64,000 nucleotides of DNA from an uncultured Eubacteriales bacterium (GTDB taxonomy: Bacteria; Bacillota; Clostridia; Christensenellales; Borkfalkiaceae): contig UQHL01000005.1 in NCBI GenBank assembly GCA_900540805.1, forward strand, positions 71,094-135,093. Direction: 5' to 3'. A program made the translations under genes and the position numbers. Below are positions 15,838 through 24,423 of the stretch, piece by piece (position 1 is the stretch's first letter; each line of letters begins with the position of its first letter). The notes beneath the pieces were generated by a model. The model saw only the letters and a list, made by a program, of their open reading frames with translations, searched no databases and was not told where the DNA came from.

Positions 15838-16089
15838 ATGGAAAACCAGAAAATGCCGGAATATGAAACCATACGCGCCGCCGTTGCCGGGGAAAAATGG
15901 GCGGTGGAGAAAGTCGTGGAGTGCTACAAGGACGAAATCGACAGGCTATCGACGGTAGCGGTCAGACAGCCGGACGGAAGCACGAAACAGGAAATCAACG
16001 AAGATATGCGCCAGTCCATCACAAAGAAGCTGATAGAAGCCCTCCCGCAGTTCCCGCTTGAAGAAATGGAAAAGGGAAATGTCAGATAG
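15838..16089 (+). CDS. Conjugative-transposon helix-turn-helix protein (HTH_16 type), second copy
   Basis: 83 residues from ATG 15838 (AGAGGAGCGTTGAGC upstream). YETIRAAVAGEKWAVEKVVE and DMRQSITKKLIEALPQF align with the HTH protein at 10757-11017. It closes the plus-strand mobilisation operon before a strong terminator. Confidence 0.75.
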   Translation: MENQKMPEYETIRAAVAGEKWAVEKVVECYKDEIDRLSTVAVRQPDGSTKQEINEDMRQSITKKLIEALPQFPLEEMEKGNVR

Positions 16090-16100
16090 GCAAAAAAAGA

Positions 16101-16145
16101 ACAGGGCGCGGAAGCCAGTATATGACTTCCGCGCCCTGTCTTTTT
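16101..16145. terminator. Strong bidirectional terminator
   Basis: ACAGGGCGCGGAAG (16101-16114) pairs with CTTCCGCGCCCTGT (16126-16139), with CTTTTT after it and AAAAAAAGA before it. It separates the plus-strand mobilisation operon from the end of the minus-strand transfer operon. Confidence 0.9.
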
Positions 16146-16167
16146 ATGGGTGCTGTTTTCGTGAATG

Positions 16168-16277
16168 TTACGCAGTAGAACGCCATTTTTGGGGGTAAAG
16201 GTATAAAGTATCGCCTATCCGATTTTCACGCCCGGAAAGCCCTGTAAATCAAGGGATTTTCCGCGCCTACTGCGTAA
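16168..16277. repeat. 110-bp structured repeat, copy A
   Basis: Bounded by TTACGCAGTAG and CTACTGCGTAA in inverted orientation, exactly 110 bp. It shares its ends and the inner ACG..ATTTT..GGG..AGGTAT pattern with copy B (35341-35450). An inner hairpin is kept although its bases differ (CCCT/AGGG here, GCC/GGC in B). The last 11 bases also encode the stop and final codons of the Cys-rich gene that follows. Confidence 0.65.
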
Positions 16278-16632
16278 CAGGGGCGCGTCTTTTCCTCATG
16301 CGCTCGGCGGCTTGTCTGCGGGTGATACGTTTCCGGCAGACGGGGCAGTATTTGACACTGTTAGAGGTTGACGCAAAGAACGCGCCGCACTCGGTACATT
16401 TCTTCTTATCCCCTGTCTGGTAAAGCTCCGCATAAAGCAGCCTGTCGGCGGGAAGCACCGCAACCCGGAACCACTTGCAGAGAAGCGAATAGGAAATGAG
16501 CTGCGGACATACGCACTCGTCCCCGTCGTCCAGTAAGATACAGTTCCCGTTATCATAATTGCAGCACGTCCGGCGCACAAGGGCGTTGACTTTCCGGCTC
16601 TGGGGCGGCGTCAGCCGCTTAACCCCGTTCAT
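16267..16632 (-). CDS. Cysteine-rich VLP-domain protein
   Basis: 121 residues. N-terminal Cys cluster (TCCNYDNGNCILLDDG, ECVCPQ) and a C-terminal zinc ribbon (KKCTECGAFF ... KYCPVCRKRI) followed by an Arg-rich tail, as in the small Cys-rich VLP proteins of clostridial conjugative elements. Probably binds nucleic acid; function unknown. Last gene of the long minus-strand operon; it overlaps the stop of the gene before it by 4 bases, and its 3' end lies in repeat copy A. Confidence 0.75.
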   Translation of the reverse strand: MNGVKRLTPPQSRKVNALVRRTCCNYDNGNCILLDDGDECVCPQLISYSLLCKWFRVAVLPADRLLYAELYQTGDKKKCTECGAFFASTSNSVKYCPVCRKRITRRQAAERMRKRRAPVTQ

Positions 16633-16835
16633 ACTTCATCAGCGGCGTAAATGGGAAGCTCTGCAAATTCCGCTTCGGTCAAAGCGTCCACTTTGGAAAG
16701 GGTGCGCTTTGCAAGCTCCCGCATATCCGCGTCCATGTAGGGCAGCGCGGCGTTGACATTCTCAATCAAAGCCCGCTTGCCGCCCTCGTTGTAAATGCTC
16801 AAAAGGTTTGTTTCTTCAACAGTCAGTCTAATCAT
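16629..16835 (-). CDS. Transposon-transfer assisting (TTRAP) family protein
   Basis: 68 residues; ATG 16835 (MIRLTVEETNLL) is preferred because GGAGG is only one base from the upstream ATG. LTVEETNLLSIYNEGGKRAL and the acidic helical C-terminus fit the TTRAP family of conjugative transposons. A helper role in transfer is known only by association. Confidence 0.75.
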   Translation of the reverse strand: MIRLTVEETNLLSIYNEGGKRALIENVNAALPYMDADMRELAKRTLSKVDALTEAEFAELPIYAADEV

Positions 16836-16837
16836 GC

Positions 16838-17791
16838 TCATACCTCCATATCGTGATTTTTTGTTTTTGCCGCCGCCTTTTTCGGGGCGGTCTTTGCCTT
16901 GTCTGCTTTAAGCTGCGCCCGGATAGAGGGGCGGGGCTTCCTTATCTCCCTGTCCCGGTTCTCCCCCTTGTCAATCAGCGCATACGTCCCATGTCTGCCC
17001 TCGATTTTGGAAAAGGAAAGGGTCTTGTAGGGCAGCATGGAGAAAAGGCGGTCAGTGTCCTTTGTGGCTGCAAGCCGCATGAACGCCGGGGAAAGCTCTG
17101 CCATGAAATGGGTCTTGTTCGGGCTGTTCGGCTCGTAATGCCGCTTCATTTCCCGCACAATGCGCCGCGCTTCCGTTTCAATCAGCCCGTCCCGCAAAGC
17201 GGCAATATGCGCCTTGAAATCCCCCGGCGAAAGCTGCTCCCGGCTGCGCCGTTCTTCCTGTAAGAGCGATTGCAGCGCGTCCGGGTCGTTGGGTACGGCT
17301 TCAAAGCGTTCAAATTTCCCAAGCTGCGGGTCTGGGGTTCCGTCAAAATATCTCCCGGCTTCCTGTACCCTTTCCCCATGCTCATAAATCAGCTTCACCG
17401 TATCGGCGGGCAGCTCCTTTTCCTTGACGCGCTCATAATGTTTAGAGTAGTCCAGTTCGTACAGATTGCCCTTGATTTTCCCGCGCTCCTTTCCCGTCAG
17501 CTCGATTGCATAGGCAAGAACGCGGTCGCTTGTCTGCTCCATGTAGAAACGCCATGTGTTGTGGGGCGCGGTGTCTTTGAGGAAAACGTCGCGCTCCCGG
17601 AAACAGTGCGTCCCGGACGGGCGGCAGAACCACAAAAGTGTTTTGTCCTCCCTGTGGGGGCTTGCCGCCGCCTTTGCGATAATCTCTTTGTCAATGTCTA
17701 AGTCGCTCTGGTAAAAGCCTGTGTTCTGCTTCATAATCGCTTCAAGGGAAGCAAACAAATCCATGTTTTCAAATTTGCTCTGTTCCGGCAT
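16838..17791 (-). CDS. Conjugative-element accessory protein of unknown function
   Basis: 317 residues, ATG with GAAAGGAGCTGACCC upstream, 3 bp after the fusion-protein gene. No catalytic motif recognised. A mixed alpha/beta N-terminal 150 residues (LLWFCRPSGTHCFRERDVFL) precedes a charged helical region. The C-terminal tail RKPRPSIRAQLKADKAKTAP is nearly the same as the tail of the upstream 1108-residue protein, and PcfB (33515-33991) carries a related QKPSIRKAL motif. The shared tail suggests a common binding partner. Confidence 0.6.
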   Translation of the reverse strand: MPEQSKFENMDLFASLEAIMKQNTGFYQSDLDIDKEIIAKAAASPHREDKTLLWFCRPSGTHCFRERDVFLKDTAPHNTWRFYMEQTSDRVLAYAIELTGKERGKIKGNLYELDYSKHYERVKEKELPADTVKLIYEHGERVQEAGRYFDGTPDPQLGKFERFEAVPNDPDALQSLLQEERRSREQLSPGDFKAHIAALRDGLIETEARRIVREMKRHYEPNSPNKTHFMAELSPAFMRLAATKDTDRLFSMLPYKTLSFSKIEGRHGTYALIDKGENRDREIRKPRPSIRAQLKADKAKTAPKKAAAKTKNHDMEV

Positions 17792-17794
17792 GGG

Positions 17795-20700
17795 TCAGCT
17801 CCTTTCCAAGTCCTGTGACTTCTGCTTTGCGTTTTTCTTCTGTGCCTTTTCCTTGTCGGCTCTAAGCTGCGCCCGGATAGAGGGTTTCTTTTCCGGCTTC
17901 GCTCCCTTGCCGCGCTCCTTGTCGGCTTTGACAGCGTTAGCCAGGTCAACAAGGGAAATCTGCTCGCCCGCCTTTACCTTTGCTTCCAGTTCGTCAACGG
18001 TGGGGGTGTTGTTGATGATACCGTCAATCATGTTCCCGTTCTGCTCTGTGGTCTGCTCGGCGGTTTTCAAGGGATTGTCCCGCTGCGCCTGTTCTGCGGC
18101 AACGGCAAACGCCCGCGTCCCATTCCCCATAATCAGATACTTTCCGTCGTCCGACTGGTGGTGAAAGCCATATCCGGCGGCTTCTATCTGCTCCCGGCTC
18201 ATGGCGGTCACATGGAAAGTCCCCCTCGGTGTCTTGACAGTTTCGCCCGTTTCCAAGTCGTCCGGGGTAAGCTGCTTTTGCTCCTGTAAAAACTCCGGCA
18301 CTTCCCGAAAACCTACACTGTCAACGAAATGCGCCGCGTCCTGTCCGTCCTGATGAAGCACTACCACGTCGGAAACGGAAAGGCTGTGTCCCTTAAAATC
18401 TTTGGGGTGGTCGATATTGAAACAGGTGTAAATATCTTCAAGGGAAGTTTCCGGCGCAAGGGGCGCGGAATAGACAAGCTCATAGTTCGCCCTGTCAACC
18501 ACATTTCCCGCCGCCTGCAGGCGGTCGTATGGCTCAAAGCGGAAATCCCTTGTTTCGTCCCCGCCCTTTATCTGGTAAATGGAAAAGGTGTCTTTGTCCT
18601 GTCCGGCGGTCTGCGCCGTTTCCTGTGCCTTTGCGTAAAGCTGCTTCACGTCGCCCTCGGTCAGCTCGCCGCTTTTGAGCTGCCCCATAAGCTCGCGGCA
18701 TTTCTCCGGCGTTCCCGTATAAAGCACGTCGCCCATTTTCGCCCGCCCGTTCTCCTGTGTCACATAGGCTTGCAAGAGGTAGCTGTTTTCCCGGCTGTCG
18801 CTGTAAGGGTTCCGGCGCACTCTGTAAATCGTTTCCGGGGTAAAGGCTTCTTTCGGGGCTGCGCCCGCTTTTTCCTGTGCGCCGGATTTTCCCGGTGCGG
18901 CTGCTTCCGGATCCGGCTTCTCCGGCGCGGCTTCCTGTCCCTCTCTGGTGGGCTGCTCCTGTCCGGCGGTCTGCTCCTTGTCCTGTGCCTTTTGCAGCTC
19001 CGCTAAGTTCTCGTCTATGGAATTGATAATCTCGGCGGCTGCGCTGCGTATCGTTTCAAGGGAGCTTTTCAGCTCGGACAGCTCCCGCCCGCTGCTCCAC
19101 CCGGCGACATAGCCGAAAGAGTAGTCCGACGTGTCAAGCCCGTAATGTTGGCAGACAGTATAGGCGACGCTTTCCGCTTCGACTTCGCGGGTGCGGCGGT
19201 CAACGTGGGGCTGCTGCTCGTCCTTTGGCGCGTTGAGGTCAATGTCGTGCAGCTTCGCATGGGCGATTTCGTGAATAGCGGTCTTTAAGGTCTGTAATTC
19301 GCTCATGCCCTCGTTGATAGCAATGCGCTTGTCCTCCAAGTGGTAGTAGCCATGAGAGCCGCCCTCGATATTCTCAAAGGCGATAGGAACGGGGGAAGTC
19401 TTTTCAAGGGCTGCGAAAAAATCCTTGTAGCGGTCAACGTCGCCTGTCAGCTCGTCAACCGCAATGTCCGGCAGCTCCTTTCCCTCGGTCTGGGAAACGT
19501 CAAAGACGGATACCACCTTGTAGGCGGGTATGGTGACTTCCTTTTCCTCGGTGACGGGCTTCCCGTCCTTGCCGATAACGGGCTTCTGCGTGTGCGGGTC
19601 GATTTTCTGCATTTCCTGTTTGATTTTATAGGGTGACGGAGCAATGATTTTAATTCCCTTTTGCCCTTTCATCACGTTTCGTTCAAAGTTGTTCTTCCAA
19701 GCGGAAAAGCCCGCCACAAGGGAAGCGTCCGGCTTCTGCATGGCGATAAGGACGGTGTTTCGGAAGCTGTAATTATGGAATTTTGACATGACTTTCAGAT
19801 ATTCCCGGTAACGCTCGCTGTCAAAGAGTTCCGCAATACCCTGTTCCAGACGGTCGGTAATCTCTTTGAGCTTTTCGGCGGGCTTCTCGCTCGTCAGCAC
19901 GATAGGGATAACCGGGCGCGGCTCCTGTGGCTGCTCTGCGGTCTGCGCCGTTCTCTGCCCCGGCGCGGCTGCGTCCATTTCTACCTTTGACGGGTCGGGT
20001 CTTTCCGGCTGCGGGGGCTGCGGCGTTACCCGGTATTCCTCCGGCACGTCGCGCCCGTCGTACCATTCTGTAAAGGTGTTGCGGTTGTTGTAGATATAGC
20101 CCTTTTCGGTAAACATACCGTCGTCGTTAATGGAAGCGTCCCGCCCGTATTCCTCATACATGAAATACTTTTTCGCTTCTTCGGGAAGTTCCGGTTCTTC
20201 CAGTTCATCAACCAGATAACGCCCGTATTCTTCTTCATTGTGGACGGACGGATAAATCCAGTAGCAGTCAAGGTTCTGTGCAAGGTTGATAATGTCCTGT
20301 AAGCTGTCGGCATGGTCGCCGTATTCAATGGCTGCAATGAATTTCTCCCGGTCGTCGTCAAACTGCATTTCCAAGAGCTTCCCTAAATAGTTCAGCTCGT
20401 CGGGGTGGGAATACTCGCTTAAATGCTCCGTCAAGCCGGGGATAGTGGATTGAAATTCTGTGAAATGCCATTCCTCATAGTGCTTGAAGTCAATCCCGAT
20501 ACGGTCAAAGACTTCTTTCAGATGTTCGGCAGTCGTGGGGAATGTCACCCATTCGCCCGCGGGTCTGCCCTCGGTGTACTTCCCAAGATTGGAAAGATAG
20601 CCGCTTAAAATCGGTTCTGCCATTTGTTCGCTCCTTTCTTTTTCAATCATGCGGTGCATAAGCTCAAAATCCTCAATGCTCATGCTCCCGTCAAATACAT

Positions 20701-21121
20701 AGGGGTTAAAATCCTCCCCGTCCCGGTAGGGCTTTTCGGAAAAGGGAAGCCCCGCTTCATGGGCGGCTGCCCTCGCTTCCTCGATAACCTCCGGGGGAAG
20801 CCTGTCGTCATGCGCTCCGATAAAACCGTCAATGTCGTTCATGCTGTTTTCGTAGTGGTAACGCACTCCGGCGGTCAGCTCGTCAAGGCTCATGTCCTCG
20901 CCTAAATGCCCGCAATAGTAGCCGTTTAAGATAACGGCGGCGGGGTCAATGCTTTTTATTTCCTCTAACCGGCTCCTGTCCTCCGGGTAGAGCGTATCGT
21001 CCATATCAAGATGAAAATATTCCGCGTTCCATGAACGCCCCTGTTTCCAGAACGCCACCCATGCGATACCGTCCCTAAGCTCGTCTTGATAGTCCTTTAC
21101 GGTGTCCCGTAAACTTGCCAT
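17795..21121 (-). CDS. ArdA / ArdC-like / YodL fusion antirestriction protein
   Basis: 1108 residues. Residues 1-370 look like an ArdA antirestriction protein (WVAFWKQGRSWNAEYFHLDM; acidic, DNA-mimic-like). About 410-720 is an ArdC/LtrC-like module: SKFHNYSFRNTVLIAMQ, KGQKGIKI, then a zinc-peptidase motif HEIAHAKLH. After a Pro/Gln/Glu-rich linker a YodL-type domain lies at about 850-960 (DTFSIYQIKGGDETRDFRF). The C-terminus is a DUF4316-like segment ending in KKPSIRAQLRADK. ArdA blocks type I restriction; ArdC protects incoming single strands. Fused, they would shield the element on entry. Gene starts after AAAGGAGGTTTTTCACT. Confidence 0.8.
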   Translation of the reverse strand: MASLRDTVKDYQDELRDGIAWVAFWKQGRSWNAEYFHLDMDDTLYPEDRSRLEEIKSIDPAAVILNGYYCGHLGEDMSLDELTAGVRYHYENSMNDIDGFIGAHDDRLPPEVIEEARAAAHEAGLPFSEKPYRDGEDFNPYVFDGSMSIEDFELMHRMIEKERSEQMAEPILSGYLSNLGKYTEGRPAGEWVTFPTTAEHLKEVFDRIGIDFKHYEEWHFTEFQSTIPGLTEHLSEYSHPDELNYLGKLLEMQFDDDREKFIAAIEYGDHADSLQDIINLAQNLDCYWIYPSVHNEEEYGRYLVDELEEPELPEEAKKYFMYEEYGRDASINDDGMFTEKGYIYNNRNTFTEWYDGRDVPEEYRVTPQPPQPERPDPSKVEMDAAAPGQRTAQTAEQPQEPRPVIPIVLTSEKPAEKLKEITDRLEQGIAELFDSERYREYLKVMSKFHNYSFRNTVLIAMQKPDASLVAGFSAWKNNFERNVMKGQKGIKIIAPSPYKIKQEMQKIDPHTQKPVIGKDGKPVTEEKEVTIPAYKVVSVFDVSQTEGKELPDIAVDELTGDVDRYKDFFAALEKTSPVPIAFENIEGGSHGYYHLEDKRIAINEGMSELQTLKTAIHEIAHAKLHDIDLNAPKDEQQPHVDRRTREVEAESVAYTVCQHYGLDTSDYSFGYVAGWSSGRELSELKSSLETIRSAAAEIINSIDENLAELQKAQDKEQTAGQEQPTREGQEAAPEKPDPEAAAPGKSGAQEKAGAAPKEAFTPETIYRVRRNPYSDSRENSYLLQAYVTQENGRAKMGDVLYTGTPEKCRELMGQLKSGELTEGDVKQLYAKAQETAQTAGQDKDTFSIYQIKGGDETRDFRFEPYDRLQAAGNVVDRANYELVYSAPLAPETSLEDIYTCFNIDHPKDFKGHSLSVSDVVVLHQDGQDAAHFVDSVGFREVPEFLQEQKQLTPDDLETGETVKTPRGTFHVTAMSREQIEAAGYGFHHQSDDGKYLIMGNGTRAFAVAAEQAQRDNPLKTAEQTTEQNGNMIDGIINNTPTVDELEAKVKAGEQISLVDLANAVKADKERGKGAKPEKKPSIRAQLRADKEKAQKKNAKQKSQDLERS

Positions 21122-21252
21122 AGTGAAAAACCTCCTTTCTCTGCGGCAGCGTCATAAGCTGCATTTTTTGGCTGCATGGTCTACTACGGGTACGCCCGCA
21201 TTTCTGCCAAATATTTTTGAAAATTTTTAGAGGGTGAAGCCCTCCGCAAAAG

Positions 21253-21350
21253 AGGGTTTGGGAAACTTCCCAACAAGCAAAATCCCCGTCCGGCGCGTCA
21301 GCGTCGCAACGGGGATTTACGGAAGTGGGTACCCGCTTCCTATGCTTGCT
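21253..21350. repeat. oriT-like region, copy 2 (inverted)
   Basis: The 33-bp block 21318-21350 is the exact reverse complement of 14014-14046. The 28-bp block 21253-21280 is the reverse complement of 14083-14110 with one mismatch. Between them lies a different hairpin (AATCCCCGT ... AACGGGGATT). It sits between the topB stop and the fusion-protein start, 7.2 kb from copy 1. Confidence 0.7.
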
Positions 21351-23448
21351 ATTCCAGTTCTTTGTCCTTTGAAATGGTTACTTTGTAATTCACATACTTA
21401 CCGCCCGTATCAGCTAAAAGCACCGTTCCGTCATAGGTTTTGCCCGTTTTTACGGAATACAGCTTTTTGACTTTTGCCTTGCCGGATTTCAAGAGTGCGG
21501 CGGCAATCTTCGGGGTAAAGACAGTTTTTCGTTCTTCAAAGAAGCGGTCATTTTTCCACATGGTAAAGCTGCACTCTTTGTTGGAACAGTAGTAGTTTTT
21601 CTTCCCCTCATAGACCGGGGATTTACAGCGGGGGCATTTTCCAAGCTCTGTTTTCTCTGTCTTGAAAAGCTCCTGTTTCTCGCCTAACACGGAAGCATAG
21701 GTTTTTACAAGCTCCTGCGCCATTGCTTCAATTCCCTGCATGAAAGCGGCAGGGTCGGCGTTGCCCTTTGCAATCTGCGTCAGATTGTTTTCCCATGCAG
21801 CCGTAAGCTGCGGAGAAGTTAAGCTGTCCGGCAGGACGCAGACAAGGCTTGTGCCGTCTTTGGTGGGAAGTAGCTGCTTGCCCTTGCGCTCCACAAAGCC
21901 GCCTTTCACTAACTTTTCAATGACAGCGGCGCGGGTGGCAGGCGTACCAAGCCCCCGGCGTTCTGCGTCCGGGTCGGTGTCCTCATTTCCGGCGCGTTCC
22001 ATAGCAGAAAGTAAGGACGCTTCATTGTGGGGCTTCGGCGGCGTCGTTTCATGCTCCGAAACCGCTGCGGCAGGATTTTCAAAGGTCTGCCCCTCGGTAT
22101 AATCCGGCACATCTAACGCAAGTTCGTTTTCCTCGTCGTCGCTGTCCGGCTTCTTTTTGAGGGTAGCCCGGTAAAGCCGTTCCATGTCTTTCCACCCGGC
22201 AGCGATTACCGTCTTGCCCCTTGCCGTAAATTCATGGTCGGCGCAGGAGAATACCGCAGTTACCGCTTCGTAAACGTGCGGCTCTGCGGTCGCCATGAGT
22301 AGACGCGCCCCGGTAAGGATAAGAATATTTCTTTCACTTTCCGGCAGCGTAGTAAGGTCAGTTTTTGCAAGTTCCATAGTGGGAATGATTGCATGGTGGT
22401 CTGATACCTTTTTGCTGTTCAGCACCTTTGCAAGCTCCGGCGTAAAGGAAACGCCCTCCATAAAAGGCAGCTTGCCGCAGAGAAGCGTTACAATGCTTTT
22501 TGCCGTGTCGCCCATGTCGTCAGTAAGGAAATTGCTGTCCGTTCTCGGATAGGTCAAGAGCTTCTTTTCATAAAGGGTTTGTGCAAGGTCAAGGGTCTGC
22601 TTTGCCGTGTACCCGTAAATACGGTTTGCTTCCCTTTGCAGAGAAGTAAGGTCAAAGAGCTTCGGGGGTGCAACGGTTTTCTTTTCACGGGTCAAGGAAG
22701 TACAGACAGCCGCAGACTCTTCGCAGGCCGCTTTCAGTTTGCCCGCTTCATCAGCGGCGCAGATCTTCGCGCTTGCCGCTTCTGCGCCGGGGAGCATAAG
22801 GCGCACATGGTAATATTTTTCTTTCTTGAAGTTCATAATGGCAGCGTCCCGGTCTACAAGCATTTTTAGGGTTGGGGTCTGAACGCGCCCCACGTTCAAG
22901 GTTTTTCTATACAGGCAGGAGAAAAGGCGGGTCGCGTTAATCCCGATAAGCCAGTCAGCCTTTGCCCTGCATAATGCGGAATGATAGAGGGCGGCATACC
23001 CGCGTCCGTCCTTCAGATTGTCAAAACCGCTTTTGATTGCGCCCGTTTCCATTGAGGAAATCCAAAGACGGGTAAAGGGCTTCTTGCAGCCCGCCATTTC
23101 ATAGACAAAGCGGAAAATCAACTCGCCCTCGCGTCCTGCGTCGCAGGCGTTCACAACTTCCGAAACGTCGGCGCGGTGCATGAGGTCTTTTAAGATTTTG
23201 AATTGCTTTCCCTTGTCAGCAGCTACGGTGTACTGCCATTCCTGCGGCAGAATAGGTAAGCTGTCATAGCTCCATTTCCTGTACTGTTCTCCATAGGCGG
23301 CAGCTTCGGAAAGCTGTACCAAATGTCCGATACACCATGAAATGATGTACTCGCCGTTTTCAATATATCCGTCTTTTTTCCCCGTAACGCCGAGGGCGGC
23401 GGCAACCGCCGCCCCGACGCTGGGTTTCTCACAAATCACTAACTTCAT
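21349..23448 (-). CDS. topB: DNA topoisomerase III
   Basis: 699 residues, the size usual for element-borne TopB. TOPRIM domain at the start (KLVICEKPSVGAAVAAALG) with the acidic metal site NACDAGREGELIFR. LNVGRVQTPTL follows, and the catalytic Tyr is in LLTYPRTDSNFLTDDM near residue 295. A C-terminal zinc ribbon (CPRCKSPVYEGKKNYYC) comes before a second partial one. Relaxes and decatenates DNA during conjugative replication. Its ATG overlaps the stop of the upstream DUF4366 gene by 4 bases. Confidence 0.95.
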   Translation of the reverse strand: MKLVICEKPSVGAAVAAALGVTGKKDGYIENGEYIISWCIGHLVQLSEAAAYGEQYRKWSYDSLPILPQEWQYTVAADKGKQFKILKDLMHRADVSEVVNACDAGREGELIFRFVYEMAGCKKPFTRLWISSMETGAIKSGFDNLKDGRGYAALYHSALCRAKADWLIGINATRLFSCLYRKTLNVGRVQTPTLKMLVDRDAAIMNFKKEKYYHVRLMLPGAEAASAKICAADEAGKLKAACEESAAVCTSLTREKKTVAPPKLFDLTSLQREANRIYGYTAKQTLDLAQTLYEKKLLTYPRTDSNFLTDDMGDTAKSIVTLLCGKLPFMEGVSFTPELAKVLNSKKVSDHHAIIPTMELAKTDLTTLPESERNILILTGARLLMATAEPHVYEAVTAVFSCADHEFTARGKTVIAAGWKDMERLYRATLKKKPDSDDEENELALDVPDYTEGQTFENPAAAVSEHETTPPKPHNEASLLSAMERAGNEDTDPDAERRGLGTPATRAAVIEKLVKGGFVERKGKQLLPTKDGTSLVCVLPDSLTSPQLTAAWENNLTQIAKGNADPAAFMQGIEAMAQELVKTYASVLGEKQELFKTEKTELGKCPRCKSPVYEGKKNYYCSNKECSFTMWKNDRFFEERKTVFTPKIAAALLKSGKAKVKKLYSVKTGKTYDGTVLLADTGGKYVNYKVTISKDKELE

Positions 23449-24143
23449 TCTTCCTCGTCCTCCTGTTCGGTGTCTGCGCGGTCAGCTTCTTCCTGCTCGT
23501 CCTCGTCGTATTCGTCAAAATCAAACTCGTCAAGGTCGGTGCTGCCTTTTACGCCCTGCTTCGGTTTCATAAACTTAAAGTAGTAGAGGGCTGCGCCGCC
23601 GCCAAGAAGTCCCACAACAAGGAAAATGAGAAGCCCGCCCATGCTGTTTTTTGGTTTCTCCGGCTCTGCGGGTGTTTCCGGCTCGGCTTCCCTGCCTGTG
23701 CAGTTATTCATAGTTACAGAGCAGACAGGACAGGCGGTATTGACTTCGCCCGTCTTGCATTTCTCGGTACAGTTACAGACAGCAGGAGGCGGGGTGGTCT
23801 GCCCGTCCTCAAGGATTGCCATAAGGTCGGTTTCGTCTACTTGATTTAAGAAGTGGACGGAATTTTCCCCCTCGGCTGCCCGGTCAACGATAATGTAAAA
23901 ATAGTTGCCGCCTTTGCTTTTCACGACGATAAACTGCTTATCCTCAGCAACGTCCCCGTCGATGTCGTCCACAAGGGTCATGTTGCCCTCCGGGGTAAGG
24001 GGCTGCGGTTCGGTTTCCACGATTACGCCGCTGTCGTCGGTTTCCTCTGTCGGGGTTTGTGCGTAGGCAGTAACGGAAAAGCCGCCCACAAGGACAAGGG
24101 CGGCGCAAAGTGCGGTAATGCTTGCAAGGATTTTATTCTTCAT
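23445..24143 (-). CDS. DUF4366-type membrane protein
   Basis: 232 residues; ATG 24143 chosen with AGGAGGAAAATGCAG upstream. Signal peptide (MKNKILASITALCAALVLVG ... AYA), extracellular domain with FIVVKSKGGNYFYIIVDRA, a Cys-rich knot (CNCTEKCKTGEVNTACPVC), a TM helix (GGLLIFLVVGLLGGGAALYY) and a very acidic cytoplasmic tail. A standard component of Tn1549-like transfer operons, presumably at the mating channel. Confidence 0.8.
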   Translation of the reverse strand: MKNKILASITALCAALVLVGGFSVTAYAQTPTEETDDSGVIVETEPQPLTPEGNMTLVDDIDGDVAEDKQFIVVKSKGGNYFYIIVDRAAEGENSVHFLNQVDETDLMAILEDGQTTPPPAVCNCTEKCKTGEVNTACPVCSVTMNNCTGREAEPETPAEPEKPKNSMGGLLIFLVVGLLGGGAALYYFKFMKPKQGVKGSTDLDEFDFDEYDEDEQEEADRADTEQEDEEE

Positions 24144-24390
24144 CTGCATTTTCCTCCTGTTCGTCATAGTCTGCGGGCATAGGGGCAATGCCCGGAATAC
24201 CGTTGCCGGAAAGCATAGCGGTAAGCTCCTGCGGGGTCAGACGCATAGCGCGTACAAGCTGCACGATTTCAAGGTTTTCCGCTTCGGTTTTCTGTGCTTC
24301 CAGTCCGCGCAGCTTGTTCTGATACTCCGTGATTTTCTCACGGGTCTTTTGGATTTCCTTTTCAATTCTTTCGATTTTACTCATTGCCAT
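24133..24390 (-). CDS. DUF4315 coiled-coil protein
   Basis: 85 residues. Starts MAMSKIERIEKEIQKTREKI, a heptad-patterned coiled coil to about residue 45, then LTPQELTAML and an acidic tail. Overlaps the DUF4366 gene by 11 bases. The DUF4315-DUF4366-topB order is characteristic of these elements. Function unknown. Confidence 0.8.
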   Translation of the reverse strand: MAMSKIERIEKEIQKTREKITEYQNKLRGLEAQKTEAENLEIVQLVRAMRLTPQELTAMLSGNGIPGIAPMPADYDEQEENADEE

Positions 24391-24423
24391 AAATTTTTTC
24401 TCCTTTCGATTTTCAAAAATGTG

